Shown here piece after piece: positions 49,087 through 61,109 of a stretch of DNA of 64,000 bases. Position 1 is the first letter of the stretch. Each line of letters opens with the position of its first letter. The position numbers and the translations under genes were made by a program. Where the stretch lies: contig JABANP010000113.1 in assembly GCA_013115135.1 (NCBI GenBank), forward strand, positions 1 through 64,000, in the 5' to 3' direction. The DNA is from Perkinsus olseni (taxonomy: Eukaryota > Perkinsozoa > Perkinsida > Perkinsidae). Under the pieces are notes generated by a model, which saw only the letters and a program-made list of their open reading frames with translations, made no database searches and was not told the DNA's origin.

Positions 49087-50300
49087 ATGACGAGCTCAAC
49101 CTCCTTGCAGTTTGAGGAAGCGCAGTCAGTGGAACCGACCGTCGTGATGTATCCCGGTGACCCCCGCTCGCCTGCATGATTTGGTGGATGCCAGATCACC
49201 CTCCGATGAGCAGCCACCCGATGTAGAGTCACTCACATCGAGGCTGTCGCTACCGGAGATACACTTCGACCTCACCAAGGGCTTCCCGAGGGTACCACAC
49301 AAGCTCAGCTTGAAGGAGAAGGCCGTGAAGATCGTTGGAGCACTGATGACGACGCCACCAGTACATCTGTCGTTGCTGCTCGGCCAAATGCTTGCTTGCC
49401 TCCTATCCGCCGTGTATGCTGTCTCCCAGCTGATCGTCGTAGGGAGCCCGAGGTGAGGCAGGTCAGTCGGTGGGGGTGCATCGCCTTCCCGCAGGGTGCC
49501 GTCGTACTTCCAACTCTCCCGAGAGTCCCTCGCCGACACTCTCGAGGGCTACTTCCAGTCTACTTGGAGCGGCGTCTTGTAAGAGGCGGCTGAGCAGCGT
49601 ATTTGATACGGCCCTAGACTTGCATGGGCTCCTCAGTTACTGCACGATCTACTCCTTACTGTGTCTCTGGAGTATCACTCGGATGGTACATCAGGTCTTC
49701 CTATTACCACTACATCGAGGTCGGTACGGTCTAGAGTACACAGATTACGATGTGACTGCTGCGCCTCGTGAGCCCCGCACCCCCTCAGAGGGGACCCCTC
49801 TCGCACGACCGAACTGGTGTGAGGGTTGATTCGTCTGCTATTCATGATACGGTCTGACTTTGAGGTGGTCACTCTCGCCGCTTTGTTCTGGTGCATCCTT
49901 TCAGGCTCCTCGGCATCGCTGCTTCAACCCTTCAACCCTCCGTCATCAACCACTGCTCGTCGCTCTTGCCCACGACTCGACTGTCTTCTATCGCCATGGC
50001 GTGCTCTCGTACGAGTCATCAGGATATATCTGGACTATCGTACGTCATGGTTTTGGAAGAGGTAGCTGGGGGGGGCAGTAGAGGGCCTCCCGATCTTCCG
50101 CAGACTTCCACCAAGTTCCAGCCATTTCACCTGTCACGGTCAACCCTATGGGCGCTTCTGGCACTCAGAAGAGATCGCTCGAACGTACGCGAGATGTTTT
50201 GCAGCAGACTTCAACGAGCCCTCATGATATCCAACGAAGTTTAGGTGATGTGGACGCCAACGCTGAGTATGCTAGTCCTCTGGGTACAAATTCGCGCTGA
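49087..50300 (+). CDS. Multi-exon membrane protein, unknown
   Basis: Exon 1 starts at ATG 49087 (MTSSTSLQFEEAQSVEPTVV). The next exon (about 49187-49440) has LPEIHFDLTKGFPRVPHKLS, then a hydrophobic helix (LLLGQMLACLLSAVYAVSQL). Then SYFQLSRESLADTLEGYF (49505-49570), and a second membrane segment (LLSYCTIYSLLCLW) followed by RGRYGLEYTDYDV (49630-49760). The last exon (about 50110-50300) is Ser/Thr rich, with VPAISPVTVNPMGASG and stop TGA at 50298-50300. Exon borders are approximate. At least two transmembrane segments are visible. I do not recognise the family. Confidence 0.5.
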
Positions 50301-50529
50301 ACCGTGCTTGAGACTTGCTCTGCGAACGCATTCTGGTAGGCGGAACCACAACGGAATCGGTTTGAGAAGCGCCGAACAAAAATCAGGCCAGTGCAGTGGC
50401 ATCCGGTCCCCTGTATTGATTACTTCCCGTCAACTGCTTTCCGTCACAGTACAACAACCAAGCGCTAGCCAATCATGATTGATGAAAAACAACAACATCG
50501 TGGCTTATCATCTGTGATGGTGATTGCCA

Positions 50530-51160
50530 TTACTCGTCATCCTCACTCTCGTCGTCTCTGGACTCGCTCACATGCCAGATGCTCGACATCTGGAGGCCTT
50601 CGTAGTGGCTGCAAACCTCGGCATAGAAATCAGGAAACACACTGGGAGCGTTCATAGCCGAGTGGAGCTGCTCGACTGCATCGTAACAGTGCGTCGTGGT
50701 GATATGGTATGAACCGAGAGGGTTAACCCTGCAGCCGACTTCGGGGAAACATTCGACTGAGGAGAAGAAAATGTTGGGCGGCCCCGGATGGCGTTTGATT
50801 GCCGTGCCCGAGCCTTACTTGTGATAAGAACGTGTTGGGCAGTCAATCGACTTCGTTACGATCGATTGGCTGTCTTGATCAATTCTGAAGTGCCAAAACA
50901 TTTCACCTCCACGCCGAGGAAAGTAGCCATGCTCGTTGTCATAGGCCACTTCACAGGTTTTCTTAGTGGTGGTCACTGTGACGTCCTCCATCTGATAAAA
51001 AACAAATCGTGGCACCGCTGCAAATCTGCTCAAGGTCACATGTGAGGTTCACTACATCTAGTGGACCACTAGCCTTGTGTGGGGTCACGCCCTTCGACGT
51101 ACGCAGGGCAGAGGCAGTGAAGGCACAGACTGCTAGAAATACAGGGGAGAGAATCGTCAT
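50530..51160 (-). CDS. Small secreted protein, three-gene family, copy A
   Basis: Three exons: 51160-51056 (signal peptide MTILSPVFLAVCAFTASA, then LRTSKGVTPHKASGPLD), 50991-50819 (MEDVTVTTTKKTCEVAY... WHFRID... DCPT) and 50756-50530 (NPLGSYHITTTHCYDAVEQL... and an acidic end). Introns are 64 and 62 nt, at the same positions and phases as in copies B and C. Exon 3 is in the expected frame only if one C of the CCCC at 50742-50745 is dropped; as written it hits an early stop. Conserved features of the family are paired cysteines, a W in exon 2, the CYDAVEQLHSAM helix and an acidic C-terminus. Function unknown. Confidence 0.75.
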
Positions 51161-52021
51161 AGCTTACGGTGTGAGCTGGGGGCGGGGAATTAGGCGTTGC
51201 TCGAGATGAGCGTCGCGTAAGAGCACGCCCGAGACAGGACTATCCGGCTCCAGCGGGAGAGAGTAGATGGGCAGAGAAGCACGAAAGCTTCTTCAGCGGG
51301 TGTGCAGCGTAATCTTCATAACATTTCAAGGTGGCGAGACTCTCCCGGCAGCATCTAATCGAGTTACAGAAGCCAGTTGAATCGGCGTCAGTCGCTGCAT
51401 TGTTTCTTCACCGCGAAAATGCTTCTATGCGTTACCCTAATACCTTGGGATGCCTCACAGTTGAAGCATGCTAATGACTCTCTTGTCCGCGAGCATGAAA
51501 GCTTGAATACGTTGCGTTCGTTTTGATTTTTCTGGTGAGTCTCACCGCCGTATGTGTGATAACTCACGGGAAGCAGTCACTGGGCATCGGCGTCACTCGG
51601 CGGGGAAGCTGGTGCGGAATCATCATCCAGGACTGGCTCATGCCTCATGGTGAACTCCACTAGGGGGGCATGTGACAGTCATCAACGGAGAGGTTCCGCT
51701 GGTTCAACAACAGGATGATGGGGTTATCTATTCATGCCGGACGAGTTACTCGTGTTGCGGTTCGAGATTGACTCTTACGACGCAAGTGCTCGTCCACAAC
51801 ATGATCGCGGCTGAGAGTCTCAAGGCCCTGAGTATCGCCGAAGCCCCGAAGCACGGCGGTGGTGAACGGTCCGAAGTCCTGAACAAGCCATCAGGACCAG
51901 TCGGTCGCACACGATCTCCTTCTATTGGGCGCCTGCTACTGACTGCTCAACAATGCCTCGTGTACAGGAGCAACAACAACAACAGCTGGAGAGTGGTACG
52001 CCGCGAGTGACGGACTACATA
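51161..52021. other. Spacer between secreted-protein copies A and B
   Basis: An open segment on the + strand (51672-52010) exists but its composition is not clearly coding. No repeat-set copy was noted here. Confidence 0.4.
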
Positions 52022-52601
52022 TTAGTCTTCGTCACTCTCGGCCATGGTGATGCTCCATTTTGACGAAGCTTGGCGGACGGTGCTGTCGAATTGACGGCAG
52101 ATTCCCCCGTAAAAGCGAGAGAAGACGCTGGAAGCATTCATAGCTGCATGAAGCTCTTCAACAGCATCGTAGCATTTTTGCGATGCAATGTCATAGGAGC
52201 TCAGAGGGTTGGTACCAGCCTCAATGCCGGGGAAGAGGCGACTGAGGAAAAGCATGGCAGCCAAGATGCGATGAGGATTCGTACTTGGTATAAGTATGCT
52301 TGGAACACTCGATAGTTTGTGTTATAATGGCTTTATCTTCTATCCCGAAGAACCAATGCATTTCCCTTCCTCGGCAGGGGAAGGTCTCGCACTCAGCTTC
52401 GTAAGCCATCTCGCAAATGTCACCTAGTGTGTAAACTCTCACGTGTTCCATCTGACAAGAGAGGACATGACACTGTTAAAAGCTACGCTTCGGTACATCC
52501 AGTGGATCGCTTGTCTCATGAGGGGCTACATCCTTGGTGGTGCGGAGTGCAGAGGCAATGAAGGCACAGGACGCTAAGAAGGCGGGGGAGAAGAACATCA
52601 T
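52022..52601 (-). CDS. Small secreted protein, three-gene family, copy B (intact)
   Basis: Exons 52601-52497, 52451-52285 and 52241-52022 join without interruption; introns are 45 and 43 nt. Exon 1: signal peptide (MMFFSPAFLASCAFIASA) and LRTTKDVAPHETSDPLD. Exon 2: MEHVRVYTLGDICEMAYEAE, then MHWFFGIEDKAII. Exon 3: LFPGIEAGTNPLSSYDI, CYDAVEELHAAMNAS and the acidic end ESDED. The mature protein is about 170 residues with four or more cysteines. It lies about 860 bp upstream (in gene order) of copy A and is the clearest member of the family. No known domain is recognised. Confidence 0.82.
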
Positions 52602-52914
52602 TGGGGGTTGGGCTCGGGAAAAGTGGAATCCAGAGGTTGCTCGAGGCGGGCAACGACAGGAGAGCCAGCCCGATTTCTCCGCGCGCCCAGCAGCTTTTCC
52701 CACTGCGCCGCTAATAGACCACCGCGAACCACTGTGCTCTCGGGCGCCACTGGTGTGGATCGACACGTATCCTCAGCTCCCCAGCGTAGGTCGGGAGTCC
52801 CAACTTGGGACTCGCGCCTTACACTGCCTTAACTGGTTCACTGAACCAGTCAGGAGAGGCTTCCACTGACAGTGGTTACTGAGTGTAGTGCTTTCAGAGC
52901 CGGTAATGGTAGAG

Positions 52915-55303
52915 TATGTCGCTCCTCAAGCACGCTCTTGTACATAGTCCAGTCTTCAACTCTGTCGGAAGGCTGAGCGAATCTCCATCGAACCACGCCT
53001 CCGACGAAGTCGAGGCAAACGCCACAATCATAGACCGGGACGATTTTCCGTGGAGCGACTCAGAGTTCAGATACTTGAGTTTAATGTAAAAACCCGAGGA
53101 GCACTCGAGGAGTTGGCCCGACTAAGTCGGGACAAAGCGGCAGACGGCATTTCTGACATTCTTGACTTTCCACCGCGTACGGAAAGTATCACGGATAGTG
53201 AAACTTCCCTTACGCGCAGAAAAGTGACTCACGATGACCAATAACTGGCCGAACTAGAGGTAGAGCGGCTCGCGGCGAGTAGGCGCCCAATGGCCATACT
53301 CGAACGACTCGTTCCGTTGCTCCAGTCTACGTCGCACACCTTGTGCGAGACCATGATGTCGAGGGGCATACCCCAATGGAGGGGAGCCGGCATCAGCAAC
53401 AGTGATATTCGAGCAACGGTCAACCCCAATATCTTAGGGGCCGATGAGTCTGTCCCCGCTAGGCATCATTAACCGCAACGTAGATACATTCTGAGCCAAG
53501 TGATTGATGTGATCATTCAAAGCCTGGCTTGGCTGGAGCTGGGAGGAGTAGATGTGCTTTCCGTCGGAGGAAGAACTCAAGTGCTCAGCCTTATTCCAGG
53601 CGAAGAGCAATGGCGCCGTGTTAGGTGGCCCCGCCCCGTCTATTAATGAGCCACGCTTTCCTCTTATCTATCGACCTGTTATCCGCACCGCTACTGTATT
53701 ACCATGGCTGTGTGAAGCTAGCAGTTGCTTTTGACGCTGCGATCGACTTGGGGTGAGAGCTGATGGCTGAGGGGCTCTCTGGTATTCTGCCAATGCTTAG
53801 ATACGCCTTTGATTGGTTGTTAGGACTGCCGTCTTTTGTCTCTCTTTTCTGTCCAACTAAGTGGTATGCATTGCACCACAATACGTTCACAGTAGTTGAT
53901 ATAACGATGCCTGGACCGGTATGAGGCTCAATGGCAGATATTTCTATCGACTGTACTCCCTCTCGCGGCTGTGACTATGAACTTCTATCAAGTAGGGGCA
54001 GCATGTTGCCACATAGAGCGGACGGTCTACTCGGCCTAGTCAGATCGATAAGTTGACACTCCGAGGGGAACCCTTCACGTACGACGCCCACCCTACGATA
54101 GGTGCTGGCCGATTCTCCAGAAAATCAAAGCGAGCTAAGTCAGGACACTGCAGACTTGCCGCATAGTTCCTGCCGTTACGGGCGTGTATCAGGTTCATAT
54201 GGCTTCTGTCGTTCATCATGGTGCTGATGAGCTCGTGGGCATTGGGCCTGTTTGCTGTCATTTACACTGCTGTCACCCAATTCGGCACCGACTGCGGGTC
54301 GAGCTTCGACCCCTTGGCGTGGTGCCGATGGTCTGTAAGACCATTTTTGGGAGTAACCAAGCGACACGCCTGGGAAAGATTTAGCTCACTTCCTCAGCCG
54401 AATGCTTGCGACTGCCGTTTGGTGGTGGGCCAAACGCATACATTGGATGAGGAACACGGAGGGTCCAACTGTGCTGCCCTGCCAGAGGTCATCATCTCTC
54501 CGGGTGTACTCAGCCCTGCTCCGTTTGCGAGACTTGGCGAAGTCGGCTTCTCGTCCTGAGCCACTGAATACTCGAGCGTGACTCCGTCCTAGATAACTGC
54601 TCGCTGCCTTCTCGGTTACAAATTACAAAACAGTTTTGGATACAGTCATGACTAGGTCCTGAGCCCGCCCACAGAGGGGTTTTACAGAGAATTTCCGATA
54701 ATGCAGAGGAACAGACTGTATCGAGCCCGCCTCCAGAAAGTGCGAGCGTTGTTGTTGATTATTCTCATAGGTGCTTGATCGATGGCCCAGAGTAGAGTAT
54801 CTCGTCATGTCTCCTACGCCCGATGTACTCTGGCATTGCTCGGTAGATAATCCTCTAGTTGGCCGAGTAATTGTAGCGGTCCGTGTCAGATCGATGATGA
54901 CGAGGTGGATTGGGTTTCAGAGAAAATGCGCTTCGTCAAAGTGCTCAGTCTGCCTTATCAGAATATAACAAGACTCAACCAATCATTCGGGACACTAACG
55001 TCACTCAGCCTTCCTTACAATTTCCTAACGCGACTTGAGGCGGGAGTTCTGCGAATGAACCCAGGGCTCGAGCACTTGTCCGTAGAGATGAACAATCTGT
55101 CGGAGTTGCCGAATGAGGTCTTCAGCATGAACCGACTGCAGGGCCTAAGTTTGATGGGGAACCCAGTGTGCTCGAGCCCTGAGTACGATGGCGCCTTGGA
55201 AGACCTAGCTACCCGTGGGGTGTCACCGCTGTGTGGTGACACGCCCTGGCAGAATAAACGGAACCATCGGGAGAGAGCGCGGAACGATGATTATTCCGAG
55301 TGA
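52915..55303 (+). CDS. Leucine-rich-repeat protein with a membrane segment
   Basis: Exon-like segments on the + strand. ATG at 52915 starts MSLLKHALVHSPVFNSVG and a Ser/Asp-rich cytosolic-type stretch, followed by segments to 53470 with ERLVPLLQSTSHTLCETM. Hydrophobic segments appear at 53760-53880 and 54215-54320 (WALGLFAVIYTAVTQFGTDC, then a Trp/Cys-rich patch). The last exon (about 54890-55303) has three to four LRRs: VKVLSLPYQNITRL, LTSLSLPYNFLTRLEAG, LEHLSVEMNNLSELP and LQGLSLMGNPVC, with a Cys-containing cap. It is probably a single-pass LRR surface protein. Whether all segments form one gene is not proved; an open segment at 55470-55640 may be a further exon. Confidence 0.55.
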
Positions 55304-56917
55304 GGTGACCATTGAGGTATTCGGAAACCACTGACCCTCTGCGTTCCAGGTCGCCTGTGAAAGATGAAATCATTTGCGGTGCCTCACCGCGGGCCGACCC
55401 TCTCGCCTTTGCCACAGTCTACTACAGAGGGATTTGCGACAAATATAAACACTCGTAAAGCGCAGTTGCTCCTCGCTGCCTCGTCTTCATTGCTCGTGAC
55501 AGGCCGAGTAGCGAGTGCTTGGCGGTGTGCGATGAAGTGGCGTCCTGGATCTCCTACACTTCCGAGGATGACGACGGTATATTGTCTCTCGCCGAGGTAG
55601 ACTCTGATTCAGCTGCGCCCTGGTCGGAGTGTGGTTGAGTAGATGAACCGCTACCTGCAGCTCATCGGCATCCGACCCTATTCGTCTCAAGGGGAGATGG
55701 AGTGCATGGTCCGCGTCATGGATTGCAGACAGGGCCCGACGATGCCCGCGTTCCCTCCCACCCCATACACTATCGCTATGATGATGTCGGGCGGCGTTAC
55801 CGACTGCAGCCACTGCCCGTATCATGTCCGATGAATGGTGTGGCTAAGTCGAGTTAGACATCCATCTTAGACAGCATATGCTCTTCTTCTGACAAGTTGA
55901 ATGTGTTGTTGGTTTCAAGATTCACATAATTGAAGTCGTATTTGTATTGTAACGTCCAGTGAAAGTAGACTACTGCTGCTGATGATGCTACCATGCTCTT
56001 GATGATGATGATGCCCTCACGTATATACTCAGCCTCTCCCTTATGCGTGACTTGAGTTGAGCAGTTCTACTAAGAGGGGATGGCGAGTTGATAACGCCAG
56101 CGTCTGACGGTGAGTCCTCGTTGTACTGGGGAGTAATGGCGAATAGTTCTCGTCATCAGCCTTCAGGGCATTCGTCGAACACCCTGGAGGCTAAAAACGA
56201 GAGTTTCTCATACACTTGGCGCTACTTGAAATTCTCCACGTTGCCCGGGCTGACGATAACGAGGTCGTTGCATCCGAACCAGCACTCGCAAGGTGCAGAG
56301 TGTGTGCTAGATAGCAACGCTTGTGGCATTTTTCAACCCATCCATGCGATGAAGAGTCATTCGCCTTGTACCATGGCAATATCCAATCACCGTTCGGGAA
56401 GCTCAGGGGTTTGTAGCTCTCCCAGCGGGGGCTGGTTTGTGCACTGTGGATAATGAAGAAGCTCCTGGCGAGCACTTTGCAAGCTTGGGCAGGTTCAAGA
56501 ATCGTTACAGCCTACGAAAGACAGGAATTCCAAAGCAAGGCAGGTGAAAACTCTTTCGCCGTACTAAAATTCCCACCGCCAATCTCGCGGCTATCAAGTT
56601 CCAAATTACATGCATTAATCTAAGTTATTATTCTGGGGTTCGAGTGCAAAACTCATCTTTGGACAGTTGTTGAACACGAATGGCGGATGGCGGAGGTAAG
56701 AGGGATCCATCATTCATCCCTCTTTTTCTCTGCGATAAATCCATCGATTCACACGGATGATGCCCAGCGCGAAGACCGCCCTCATAATCCGGCCAAACAG
56801 TCTCGTATGTCACGCTCGCATTCGATACTCGTAATCGACACTTTAAGAGTGTAACATGTACAACAACATCGTGATGAATAATGGAGAATGGCAAAGATAC
56901 GCTTCGCGCAATGCAAG
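55304..56917. other. Region with only weak coding signals
   Basis: A + strand segment at 55470-55640 (ECLAVCDEVASWISYTSEDD) looks coding and could be a further exon of the LRR gene. Minus-strand segments at 56880-56700 and 56470-56200 (SPRWESYKPLSFPNGDWIL) may belong to another small gene. No model could be built. Confidence 0.3.
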
Positions 56918-57541
56918 CTAATGCAACAGGTTATCATCATCATCCTCCTGTTCGGCCTTACTGAACTGCCAATTCTTCAAAGACTTGGTAGCGTAATGCT
57001 CCTTGCAGACAGCGAGATAGAAGCCAAGGAATCCATCAGAAGTTTTCAGGGCTGCATGGAGCTGCTGTATAGCATCGTCACAGCCGTGTGCTGTGATGCG
57101 GTAGGGAGCCAACGGATTAGCCTCGCTGTCCGATTCAGGGAAGAGGAGACTGAGAAAGCGTGAGAAAGGCACTTACACTACGTCATAAATCGGCTACTCC
57201 TTACTTGGTATAGGTATACTGGTAGCATTCAATTGATTTCGTTTGGAGGTTATGGCTCACTTCATCGATCTTGAAGTACCAATGCACTTCACCGAAGCGA
57301 TTAGGGAAGAATTGGATTTCATCGTGGTACATGAGATGACATATACCATCTTTCGCCGAGATGAAGACACCTTCCATCTGATGAGAGATATTTTATCGTA
57401 CACCAGATTCACTGAGTGATGTTCATGCTTCACTACATTCAGAGCATCACTAGGCTCGTGTGCTGTTATATCCTTGGACGTGCGAACTGCAGAGGCCGCG
57501 CAGGCAAGGGCCACGAATAGCATTGAGCAGAAGGTTAGCAT
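56918..57541 (-). CDS. Small secreted protein, three-gene family, copy C (intact)
   Basis: Exons 57541-57437, 57377-57205 and 57149-56918; introns are 59 and 55 nt, in the same phases as copies A and B. Exon 1: signal peptide (MLTFCSMLFVALACAASA), then VRTSKDITAHEPSDALN, close to LRTTKDVAPHETSDPLD of copy B. Exon 2: MEGVFISAKDGICHLMYHDE and VHWYFKIDEV. Exon 3: LLFPESDSEANPLAPYRI, CDDAIQQLHAALKTS and an acidic end with DDDDNLLH. It is separated from copy B by the LRR gene. Function unknown. Confidence 0.82.
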
Positions 57542-59017
57542 AGGTCTCTTGCAGTAAGGGGGCAGAAATGTTGTGGAGGAATCGGTTGCTGCCCGAAATG
57601 CTGCCTCAAGGGTGCGCCCGAGACATGATCGTGCTCTGGAGATCTGCCTCAGTTGCAAGGGATGGTGTCGAACTTCCGAGCGGCGCCAGGTAACATTAGC
57701 GCGGTCACTCAGAGCACAGCGATAGCAGCAAGTCGCTCTGCATCATCTTTGCGGTATGATACTCGTCTGCGGCGAGTCGGGCTGGGGCCAGTCCTGGGCA
57801 AAGAGCATGCCTAGTGAGCAAGGTCTCGTGCCTTTTGTTTGATGCTTGGCAAGCTTAGAATGAGATCAACGCCCCAGTGCTGGGTGTCTCGCGAACTTCG
57901 GAGGCCTGATGATGCGAACTTCGATGCGTTCATCTGGTGGACTGATGGTGCGTAGCTCTCTAGAAAACTTTTAGAGAGTGAACTCAATTTTCGGAAACTA
58001 CAGTCATCTGAGTTCAGTGGAGCACCGGAGGTCAGTAGTTGACTGCAGAATGGCGAAATGAAAGAAGGAAGACAACCAGTGTCTCAATGGGTGAAGTTAC
58101 GCGATAACAAGGTTACGCGATTCGCGCTCGAGTTCCGTCACGACGGCTTTTGGTTCCTGATGTTACGACTCGTAATATAAGAAACCCAGAGCTTAGGTGA
58201 CAACTCTCGTGAATGGTAAGAGCTAGAATCGTTTGCAAGTGGCGACCTCAGCGCTTTCATGGTAGGCGGCCAATGGTCCGTGACAGCGCCCATTCACTGC
58301 TGTTACGACGGCCTAGTGTTGATCAAAATGAACGAATACAACTCCATCGTGTTCACTCCTCAAGTAGTTTCGCACGTAATTTTCGACCACGGACACCGGA
58401 GGCACGGACAGTAAGAAGCACGGGAGATTCTACTGCCAGATAGAGAAGCCGCAATCCAACGTCGTAGTTGGCAGCAAGCATGCGAGGCATGGTACACAGC
58501 TATTACTCGGTTGCTGACGCTACAGATTTGATGAGAAGCCTTACGTCGCCTCTATGGACAACTCTGCCGATTGTATTACTACTCAATGGCAGGCTAGAGA
58601 GTGGTACAAGAGTAGTGGCACCCGAATGAGTCCACGGTTTCGAATTTGATAAGGCTCAGCGCGACATATTTCAACTATACTGCCCGGCGATAGCCGCGCT
58701 CAACTGGTTCGTACAAAGAAGGGTACGATACTAAAGGAAATCTTCTGACGAGCCAACCTCCTTGGTCAAGGAACGAGGATTGTAAGACATCCCCGTTCTC
58801 ATATCGCGGGCGCTCCGTGTGATAGGGTGTTCAGTGGTCTTCTCTCGGAACGCAAGACTGCCATTGGGCACAGCAACAGCATTTACGGTTAATCGAGGCG
58901 TGTAAAGGTGAATCTAGACTTGCAAATCATTAGCATCATCAAACATCATGCAGAGATCCGCAAGCATGGCGGTATAATCGTATAAACTTCCCGGGTGGCT
59001 CTGGCCATTATTGATCA
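57542..59017. other. Gene-poor stretch
   Basis: No exon could be supported on either strand. The longest + ORF (58213-58443) is Arg/Ser-rich and looks spurious. Confidence 0.4.
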
Positions 59018-59565
59018 TCATTTCGTGAAGCTTGTTAACTGCCTCCTTGCACTCACTCTCCCTGTCGTCAACGGCTCTTTAACTTTCACAGTCAGACTCA
59101 AGACTGGGTCCACAAGACACGTCCTGCCGGCCTTCAGATGTAGTGGTCGGCGAGGATCGTTGTTGGTCTCAAAGGCGTGTAGTTCGGCAGTGGAGTCGTG
59201 GCTGACGAGAAGTGGTAGAACAGCGGCTGAGTACTGTTCACCTACCATGTATAGTAGTGGGCCGAGCATTCAAGTTTTATCGTCTTCAACTTGTTCTCGC
59301 CTCGGTCGATAGTGAAGCCCCAGGAAGCCAGAACACCGGGGTGGTCGGGCTTCCTCACCACCAGCCAACAGTCGTTCTCGTGGGAGGGCAGGAAACTGAC
59401 GGCGCCGCCGTCAATCTGAGAGAGAGGACCGATGCCGCACCAGTACCGCAGCACGATGAGTCTTACTTCATGGCTCAGTAGCTGATTAACTTTCGTACGC
59501 TTTTCGTGTCCAGCTCGGCCCAGAGAGCTCAGTGGCAGCAGCAGTAAGGAAAGTACAGCCAACAT
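59018..59565 (-). CDS. Secreted protein, unknown; frame break in the middle
   Basis: ATG at 59565 starts a strong signal peptide (MLAVLSLLLLPLSSLG), followed by a folded-looking domain (LRYWCGIGPLSQIDGGAVSF, DCWLVVRKPD, ASWGFTID). The reading frame stops at 59242. The frame that opens at 59269 continues plausibly (YMVGEQYSAAVLPLLVSHD to a stop at 59018). The switch near 59245-59265 is not explained by an intron that I can see, so a one-base error, a frameshift mutation or a missed short intron remain possible. Confidence 0.55.
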
Positions 59566-59687
59566 CGCAGAAACTAGTAAGGAAGATCAAACTTCGCTGT
59601 ACGGTTGAGGAAATGCAAGTGTGAGTGAGAGTGCAAGAATCACACTCTTCGCGCAGGCTTTGCCCGGTAGTCGTCGATCACACAGGA

Positions 59688-60928
59688 TGTCAACTCGCTC
59701 ATCTTCGTACCCGCTGCTGACTGGGCTGTCATCGATTCATAAGGCTCCTAAGTGGTCTATCAGGGTAGTATCGGGGGATCTTCGAGGTTGAGCTTGGAAG
59801 ATACAGAATGGGTTGGGTTAGCGGTCACCGGGCACACCGATCGGGAGCGGAGTGTTGTCGTAACTCAGGGTCGGGGTCCGTCAAGCCTTGTAAATTCTGA
59901 AGCCGGCAGCATGCCAGGCCCTGGTACGTACGCTAGTGAGAGGGTGTCCGCCGTCGTTAGCAGGTAAGACGGCCAAGGATCAGTCCAGAAGAGGTCCTCG
60001 GATCGTGACTCATCAGATTCACCTCTTCTCCCCAGTTCGGGTTTGGCACGGCATCCCGCGACCCTTTCGGTGGTCGCAAGAGAGGTCGAGCTGCCGTACC
60101 AGGCCCAGGGGCCTACACGCCCAACAACGCTGACATGCTATCAACTGCCAAGTGATAATACCACCTACTCAAACGAAGCCTTCATGGTCAAGTCTAGATA
60201 CGCCTTTGGACGGTCATGTCGAAGGTCCATCGCTGATGGTCGGAGTGGTACCCCCGGCCCGGGCGCGTATAGCCCATCGTGCTCCTTGGGAGGGCCCAGG
60301 TACCACCTCTACCTTCTGCTGTCAGCCCTGGTCATTCTCGCTGTCAGCTACTCTACTGGATCTAGATGGGATGCTTCGCGGTCTACTCAGTCCATTGTAC
60401 CAGGGCCAGGCCAGTAGGGTTGATGACGACGATGATCGCGCAGGCGTGGGCGTATAGCGATCGTTAACAATCAGATATAAGGCCGCGATGGCCAATACTA
60501 TATCGGGCCACGAGACTTCACCGAGTTGGGGGTTCGGCAGCTCCCAGAGGTACTGCGGCCAATACTACCTCGACACAACTTACCGGCTTCTCTCTACAGG
60601 CCTCCTATTGGGTCTGCCAGCTTTGTGTCTGCTAGCCGACTAGAAGCGGATTCATCGTTGAGCCCTGGTCCGGGCACGTATGAATTGGGGACCTGCATAG
60701 GGCCGAGGACGAGTAACGAAACCAGAGCGTGAGCACGCCTGACCATTGCAGTGTAGGGTACGGCGCCTCGGCACCCCAGTTCACCATACGACAACGACGT
60801 CGGTCAACAGGGGGCGGACGAGGTAGTTTCAGTACTTATTGCGAGTGGGGGTCATGATCGTCGTCCCGTTATCAGACCGTAGCCCTGGCCCCGGGGCTCA
60901 TGGTGGTGCTTACACCCAATTCGGGTAA
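59688..60928 (+). CDS. SHIPPO/sperm-tail PG-rich repeat protein
   Basis: Axonemal or cortical microtubule-associated protein of the STPGR type. PG-rich repeats are spread over several exons: SMPGPGTYAS (59910), a VPGPGAYTP-type unit (60095-60120), GTPGPGAYSP (60245), a VPGPGQ unit (60398), LSPGPGTYELG (60660) and SPGPGAHGGAYTQFG (60880-60925). ATG at 59688 begins MSTRSSSYPLLTGLSS; the first intron contains repeat set A. The frame between that exon and the first repeat was not resolved. The end is either TAA at 60926-60928 or a donor (GTAAGT) at the same place. Confidence 0.75.
59775..59817 (+). repeat. Repeat set A copy in the first SHIPPO-gene intron
   Basis: ggatcttcgaggttgagctt then ggaagatacagaatgggttg, in an intron that begins GTAGTATCGG at about 59765. 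Confidence 0.7.
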
Positions 60929-61109
60929 GTCGGTTTGCTAGTGTTGTGCAACTACTCGAATCATGTAGATACTGAAAAACGTCGTCTTACGACGTCGTTG
61001 GCCCATGAGAGAAAGTACACTTAGACGCTTGTTGTGATGTCACTTATATAGCAGTGCCGAGTTGAATAGGATTTGGGGAGAGCGTAGTACAGTTACAGCT
61101 GCCTTGCTC

